Notes under the pieces: generated by a model
The model's database searches: none
What the model was told of the DNA's origin: nothing
The model's input: only the letters and a program-made list of their open reading frames with translations
Assembly: GCA_033220425.1 (NCBI GenBank)
Contig: CM065649.1
Location: 3,720,001-3,784,000 of the forward strand
Reading direction: 5' to 3'
Origin: Lepraria neglecta
Lineage: Eukaryota; Ascomycota; Lecanoromycetes; Lecanorales; Stereocaulaceae
DNA length: 64,000 nucleotides
Shown here: piece by piece, positions 58,838 to 64,000 of the stretch
How the letters are laid out: each line of letters opens with the position of its first letter
Position numbering within the stretch: position 1 is the stretch's first letter
Position numbers and translations under genes: made by a program

Positions 58838-59403
58838 TAGCTTTATGTACTTGCACAAGATGCTGAGGCATGTGAGTGGTAGGAGCGATGCTTGGGGTAG
58901 GCCTGCTTGTGTCGTTGAGAGCTCGTGTTTTGTTGCACACATAGAAGCAATCTAAGTCACGTATGAAGGTCTGTTAATCCCTGCAATTGCCAATACGCAG
59001 CTTCAAGCTGTTTTTTTCCCCAATGTTTCTGGCTTCGGTGGCCCTAGATTTGGGTTGTTCGGTGCTCCGTGAGTCGTTGAAACGGTACCCTCTTTGGGAT
59101 AATATCCCTAACATCACATATCCGTCCGCTCAAGAATCCTGCAGAATGCACTCTACGGCGCTCCATTATCCTTTTTCAATCATACACATAGCTACTACTG
59201 GAGTTTAAAAAGCCTCAATTTATGAAGAGTAGAGTTGACATCGCGTTGTTTCTAATGAAAGCAAAGTTGGAAATGGGACAGTTATGGGGTTAATATGTTC
59301 TTGATTTGCATGATATCGTAAGTCATTAATTATAGCATTGTTCTACAGTTTTCCGCACCAGCAAGCGACATAAGTCATAGTCGTCATTATTTCATGACCT
59401 TCC
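58838..59403. other. Intergenic region, 566 bp
   Basis: Lies between the end of the broken gene and the end of the F-box-like gene, which converge. ORF 58987-59208 has no features. The segment becomes AT-rich toward 59300, as expected for 3' flanks. Confidence 0.4.
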
Positions 59404-60492
59404 TTACTGAGCCGCACGAGCATTCCATGTCAACGTTACTACGTAGTAACACAGATACTGTTCCTCCGCAAGATCTGTATCAAGTTCCACATCCTCAAAC
59501 TTCACACCATCCTTGATCAGTCTCTCCTTCGCCGCGAAAGGAGCTTTCTCGGACATCCTTGAATGAGATGCTGGATAACGTATTAGACGATTGCCAGGCC
59601 AGTTATATGGGAGAGTCTGCAGAAACATCATACCTAATTTATGCCCCAACCAGCCTGTGCGCTTTGTCTTCGACTCATCTAGGATCATAATCTGATCACC
59701 ATCCAAGGGAAACTGCCAACCAGGCGCGCGTGCAACAATGGCATCGAGCTCATCTTTCTTCTTTTCAACGGTCTCTAGCTCAAGCTGGAACACTTTAAAG
59801 CTTTCCATTTTCTTGAGCTGACTGCCCCATGAACCCTTGGCGAAAGGATCAGAGGCATTGCTGTACCCGTTTGGTGAACCAGGGAGTTTCGGATCAAGAG
59901 CAATCCCGGACTCGTTCTCCCACCAATACCAATCGCTGTGGCGAAGGGTCAGCTTGAGATGGGTCAAGCTGGGCAACTTCCAGAGTTGGGTAAACTGTAT
60001 GAATCCGCTGCCATACAGCCAGAATTGCTGGGTGTGAATGTGGACGTATTTTAGACCACGGTGACGCACTAAGACCCCAACGGTGTCTTCAGTGGAGAGC
60101 CTTGTGAGTCCTTGCTTCGATGCGTATGGTGGAGGTCTTTGGAACCAGCATGTATACGGATTGATGCTTGCCGGGATGTCTTTCGTTTCGGCATAGATAC
60201 GGCGACATGTGAGTAAGAGATTGGTGTCGACCTTGTGAGCGTAGCGATGGTCAGGTCTGTAGTAGTATGACCCGTTATTGTAGGGTTTGCTTTTGTCGTC
60301 ATAGGCGCTCAAAGCAAGCTCAAAGATCTGGTTGCGGATCTCGGCTGGTATGCGATTGAATAAAGGAGAAGTAGACTGGGGATCAATGTTTTCTGGCACA
60401 TTGGAAGCTATGGTGGCCGACTCGCATGTTGATTGAGGAAAGTGATCAACGAGAGACTTGAAAAAGCTTTTGCAGATGGAGAGTACCTTCAT
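59404..60492 (-). CDS. F-box-like fungal protein (RIPAEIRNQIFE type), 362 aa
   Basis: Member of a large Pezizomycotina group that carries a short F-box-like helical motif near the N-terminus: PLFNRIPAEIRNQIFELALS (about 43-62), followed by NLLLTCRRIYAET (about 90-102). The remainder has alternating strands and helices (LKYVHIHTQQFWLYG, LTHLKLTLRHSDWYWWENE) without recognised repeats. The role is unknown; adaptor function in ubiquitination is only suggested by the motif. The ORF is open for 31 codons upstream (to 60585), but the first ATG is at 60492 (MKVLSICKSFFKSL). A single exon. Confidence 0.7.
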   Translation of the reverse strand: MKVLSICKSFFKSLVDHFPQSTCESATIASNVPENIDPQSTSPLFNRIPAEIRNQIFELALSAYDDKSKPYNNGSYYYRPDHRYAHKVDTNLLLTCRRIYAETKDIPASINPYTCWFQRPPPYASKQGLTRLSTEDTVGVLVRHRGLKYVHIHTQQFWLYGSGFIQFTQLWKLPSLTHLKLTLRHSDWYWWENESGIALDPKLPGSPNGYSNASDPFAKGSWGSQLKKMESFKVFQLELETVEKKKDELDAIVARAPGWQFPLDGDQIMILDESKTKRTGWLGHKLGMMFLQTLPYNWPGNRLIRYPASHSRMSEKAPFAAKERLIKDGVKFEDVELDTDLAEEQYLCYYVVTLTWNARAAQ

Positions 60493-61530
60493 TGTATTCA
60501 ATATCGTGGCGGAGGACCGAAGGATCGCAGGCAAAATCGAGTCATAGCACCTGCCTTGCAGCCTAGCTGCATGCTGGATCTGCACTATTTAGACCGCCTG
60601 CGAGCGATAACTGTCGCAAGTCCTTCTCACTACTAGAAACAATTTATTATAATTGTGAGCCCGACATTGAAATGTGACGATCTCGCCAGGGAAGGATCCA
60701 TGGGCTAGCTACGCGCTCTTAGCATCTCAAGTGGCACATGTCGCTCGGTGGCAAAAAATTGCCTTGCCTCGTGACATTTTCTTGAGCATACGGCAAAAAT
60801 GGAGTCGCCGTGAAACCAGAGACAAGGCTGCATGGTAGGAGCATTAACGATCGCCGTCACCGAGGGTTCTGCTCGGTATCACTGGCTGTCATGTCCTCGA
60901 GTCCTCCTGGTTTATCGTAGCGTAGGCAGTAGTCCTGATGGCTTTCTGCCAGGACTTTCAAGGATTCACTAAGTGAATTCTAGAAAGCGGTCCTAAGTCC
61001 TATCGCTTCCGATAGAAGGATTGCTGTATGAAGGCTACCCAATCGTTCCGCAGGCACCTCTCTGCAGAAGCGACCTAAGATGCAGCGCGATGCCGGGTCG
61101 TACGACTTCCAAAAATAATACGTACACCGCTTGGATATATCCTTCCCTCGGTTTGTGACATATTTGATTCCATCTGTGACTGTCAGAATAAAACGTACAA
61201 TAACGTCACACGCTCGAAGGTTTATCGATAGCTGTTGACTAAAATTATCCCTGCGATCGATCCCTAAGGCGCGGCGCAACCCCTCTTCTTCCAGGCAGTT
61301 GCAGCCACTGCTTTGCATGGTTCATCAATACCACGTTGCTGCCCGAGAACATCATAGCTAGGCAGAGTCAGAAAAAATTGCTGGGATACCACTTCCAAAC
61401 CTACAGAAGTACCTGCGCTGCCGGTCGCATGACAATAACTCTTGATCCTTTGGCCATCAGCGTCTCTTGGTCCGGATAAAGAGATCGCCGCGAACGAAGG
61501 TCAGAAAATCGCATAGCCGAGACATTCGCC
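60493..61530. promoter_or_regulatory. Shared promoter region of F-box-like gene and BEM1
   Basis: About 1.04 kb between divergent starts. ORFs on the reverse strand (60980-61318, 61401-61811) have no domain and the second overlaps BEM1. Nothing else was recognised. Confidence 0.45.
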
Positions 61531-63578
61531 ATGAAGGTACCTACATCATCAAAGATACTCGATTTCTGTTCGCTGGACGTGGATCTGACATTCTCGCTTA
61601 GGCAATACGACGTTCGATCAAGGGGGAGAAAGACACAAAACCCCTCCACAATTCCATAACTCCCAAGTCCGCAATAGCGATACAACCACCGAAAAGGGTA
61701 TATCAGACCTGCTTGCCATGCTGCACAATCAGCGCACAGCTGACTTCTCACTCTGGAAAACAGGTCATCAAAGCCCTCTACGACTACACTCCTGACCCGA
61801 ATAATACCCAAGAGCTAGGTTTCGCAAAGGGCGACTTCTTCCATGTGATCAGCAGAGAGAACGACCCGAACTGGTACGAGGCCTGTAACCCTCTGATACC
61901 AAACGCGAGAGGACTGGTACCTGTCACATATTTCGAGCACATTGGGAAGACCGAGAGGCAAAGCGCAGGGTCAGAAAAGTCGGGCGCAAGCAATGGTGTC
62001 TCGCACGATTCAGGGTACTCCGAAAAAACTGCGCCTGACCGTCAAGACTCGACCAATACACGCAAGCAGGGCCATATGCGAATGTCAAGTATGGGGAAAG
62101 GATCAGGGGCTATGGTCTATGGGATCGTGCAGTACGATTTCAACGCCGAGAGGCCAGACGAGCTGGAAGCGAAACAGGGCGAACCTATCATCGTGATAGC
62201 GCAATCGAATCCAGAATGGTTCGTGGCCAAGCCCATTGGACGGCTTGGAGGCCCAGGACTTATACCAGTCTCCTTCATCGAGATCAAAGATATGGCGACT
62301 GGTCAGACCGTTCCAGATGCTCAGGCTGCCGTGACAAGGGCAGGGGTGCCGAAGGTCGAAGAGTGGAAAAAGATGGCAGCGGACTACAAGAATAGCAGTA
62401 TTACGCTGGGCAAATTTGAAGCAGCTAATGCAGCCTCGATGCAGAATGACCTAGAAAGAATGAGCATGAACAATGGGAGTCAGCCATACTATAGCTCTAA
62501 TGGCAGCCCCTATGTAGGTATCCGTTGGGTATTTATGCAGAGCAGAGACTAACTCCAGACGCAGGGTCAGGGTTCCCATCATCAACGGCAACATTCGAGG
62601 AATACTCAGAATGGCCATGACCCGAGATCCCCGCGCCCGATGGTTGCCCCGATATCTGCATCTATACCCCGCTACATATTCGAGAATGATAAATACTGGT
62701 ATATCATTGAATGTCAAATGGAAGACGGCTCACACTGGGAACTCTCTCGCATATACCAGAAGTTCTACGATTTCCAAATCGCTCTCCTACAACAATTCCA
62801 GAAGGAATCGGTCACCCCTCCCGGCGGTAAACGATTGCTACCCTTCATGCCTGGTCCCGTCACATATGTCACAGACGCTATCTCCAATGGTCGACGAGAG
62901 AGTCTTAATCAGTATGTCAAGGAACTTCTTGCACTGCCGTCATACATCTCCAGATGCGACCTCGTCAAGGAGTTATTCGCGCCTCGGGAGGGAGACCACG
63001 AACTAGATCCTGACAGAGTAGCCGAAGATTATCGCCATTCCAGCGGGTCGCAGCAATCCTCGTTCACAGGAAGTCTATCTCGCACAGCATCAAGGCAATC
63101 ATCTCGAGGGCAGATGAACGGTGCTAATGGTTATAGCAATATGGGGCCACCGCAACACAAACTTAGCCAACAAAGAAGCCAGAACTCTGTCCCTGGCTCG
63201 AACGGCACATCACAGTACCGCAACCAGCCAGAATACCAGTATCAAAATTCCGTCAAACCTCAACCTTCTACCATAACACAGAACTCCACACACTCTTCCG
63301 CCCCCAATACCTCCTCTACCAACGTCAACGCCTCAGGCGCGCTCAAAATCAAAGTCAACTTCCAGGATGAATTGATTGCCATACGAGTGCCGAACGAGAT
63401 CGGCTTCCAGCAGCTGAGAGACAAGCTGCAAGACAGATTGAAAATTCAAGAAGAGATCTTGATAAGATACAAGGACGAACCTACGAACGAATGTATTGAA
63501 ATGCTAAGTGATCGAGATTTGGATATGGCGCTGAGTAGGAATCAGAAGCTCATGCTGTTTGTTGGATATGCATCATAA
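61531..63578 (+). CDS. BEM1: Cell-polarity scaffold Bem1 (SH3-SH3-PX-PB1)
   Basis: Scaffold that links Cdc42, its exchange factor Cdc24 and PAK kinase at growth sites such as the hyphal tip. Four exons (61531-61536, 61602-61697, 61764-62513, 62565-63578) give 621 residues. The first coding exon is just ATG AAG; splicing gives MKAIRRSIKGEKD, matching the usual family start. SH3-1 is at about 35-92 (VIKALYDYTPDPNNTQELGF), SH3-2 at about 149-205 (VYGIVQYDFNAERPDELEAK, FVAKPIGRLGGPGLIP), PX at about 312-425 (YWYIIECQMEDGSHWELSRI, QYVKELLALP), a Ser/Gln/Asn linker, and PB1 at about 542-621 (ALKIKVNFQDELIAIRV, with its basic Lys and a C-terminal DRDLDMAL acidic loop). The unspliced ORF start at 61713 is wrong. 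Confidence 0.93.
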
Positions 63579-64000
63579 AGAGGAATATTTTGAACAATGT
63601 GCGTCTCATTGAAGTAGCAGGACCCTCTCTACTGAATGCTTGCGAAGATATCGGGTGTATGTGGAGGGTGCTCTCAATTTCTCACGCCACACCACGTCAC
63701 GGGCTATGGCCTACTACCTCACGCGGCTGGCGATCTACTTTTGAAGTGGATTTTTGGATTGGGGCATATGAAGGATCACGTGGAGGAAGGCGTCTACGAG
63801 CCTAAGCGTTGGGTTGGTTATTGAGTATTGGGTATATAAGCTCTAATTGACAGCCATATTTATGTGTAATTCAGGCATGCTATCTAAAATCTGCATCATC
63901 CTTGTGAAATTTATTGTTCCTTGGAACATTCTCATCGGCCACCACATTCCCTTCAGCTACCGTCCTTAAACCTCTCTGTTTCTCGCTACAACATCTTGGC
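63579..64000. other. 3' flank of BEM1 to window end
   Basis: About 420 bp. Two overlapping ORFs of 60-70 codons (63590-63824) have no features. The BEM1 polyadenylation region should lie here. No partial gene is recognised at the window edge. Confidence 0.4.

Overview
The window reads as nuclear DNA of a filamentous ascomycete (Pezizomycotina; a Dothideomycete would fit, but that is inference). Genes are compact, with introns mostly 47-60 nt (GT...AG, often with a CTAAC/CTAAT branch site). Gene types such as a Bem1 scaffold, an Itc1-type WAC/DDT protein, Sgf73 and a GT69 glycosyltransferase fit this. Several repeats show C-to-T/G-to-A decay like repeat-induced point mutation (RIP). All splice models were built by hand, and total coding lengths were checked for divisibility by three.

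Left part (1-18.4 kb): a degenerate acidic-repeat fragment; an ER-Golgi L-type lectin (EMP46/47-ERGIC-53 type) head to head with the ALG8 glucosyltransferase, with a small membrane ORF between them; ITC1 (ISW2 chromatin remodeller partner, 9 exons); SGF73 (SAGA deubiquitinase module); cytosolic asparaginyl-tRNA synthetase; a 298-bp TA-flanked MITE in the promoter it shares with a GT69-type glycosyltransferase; and a 721-aa disordered protein with an RRM-like tail. From 18.4 to 23.1 kb no gene can be supported.

Middle part (23.1-42 kb): a small Myb/HTH-like protein; IWR1 (RNA polymerase II nuclear import); a disordered coiled-coil protein; a 2.1-kb gap; DNA polymerase X (POL4 type) tail to tail with replicative DNA ligase I (CDC9); an F-box/LRR-type fragment; a dead Tc1/mariner transposon with about 42-bp inverted ends; and a 789-aa membrane protein.

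Right part (42-64 kb): an AT-rich, RIP-degraded block holding the relic of a DUF3435 protein (the tyrosine-recombinase superfamily that includes Starship captains) with a C-terminal zinc finger; then aspartate aminotransferase, the ER Qa-SNARE UFE1, SNF5 (SWI/SNF or RSC core), the mRNA guanylyltransferase CEG1, a basic coiled-coil protein, a frame-broken gene, an F-box-like protein and the polarity scaffold BEM1.

Most intact genes are core housekeeping functions: N-glycosylation and ER traffic, chromatin and transcription, DNA replication and repair, translation, and polarity. I see no convincing new multi-gene system. The most unusual content is the mobile DNA (DUF3435 relic, MITE, Tc1 copy) and some splice oddities (a GC-AG intron and initial coding exons of 3 and 6 nt). 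No tRNA, rRNA or CRISPR array was recognised.
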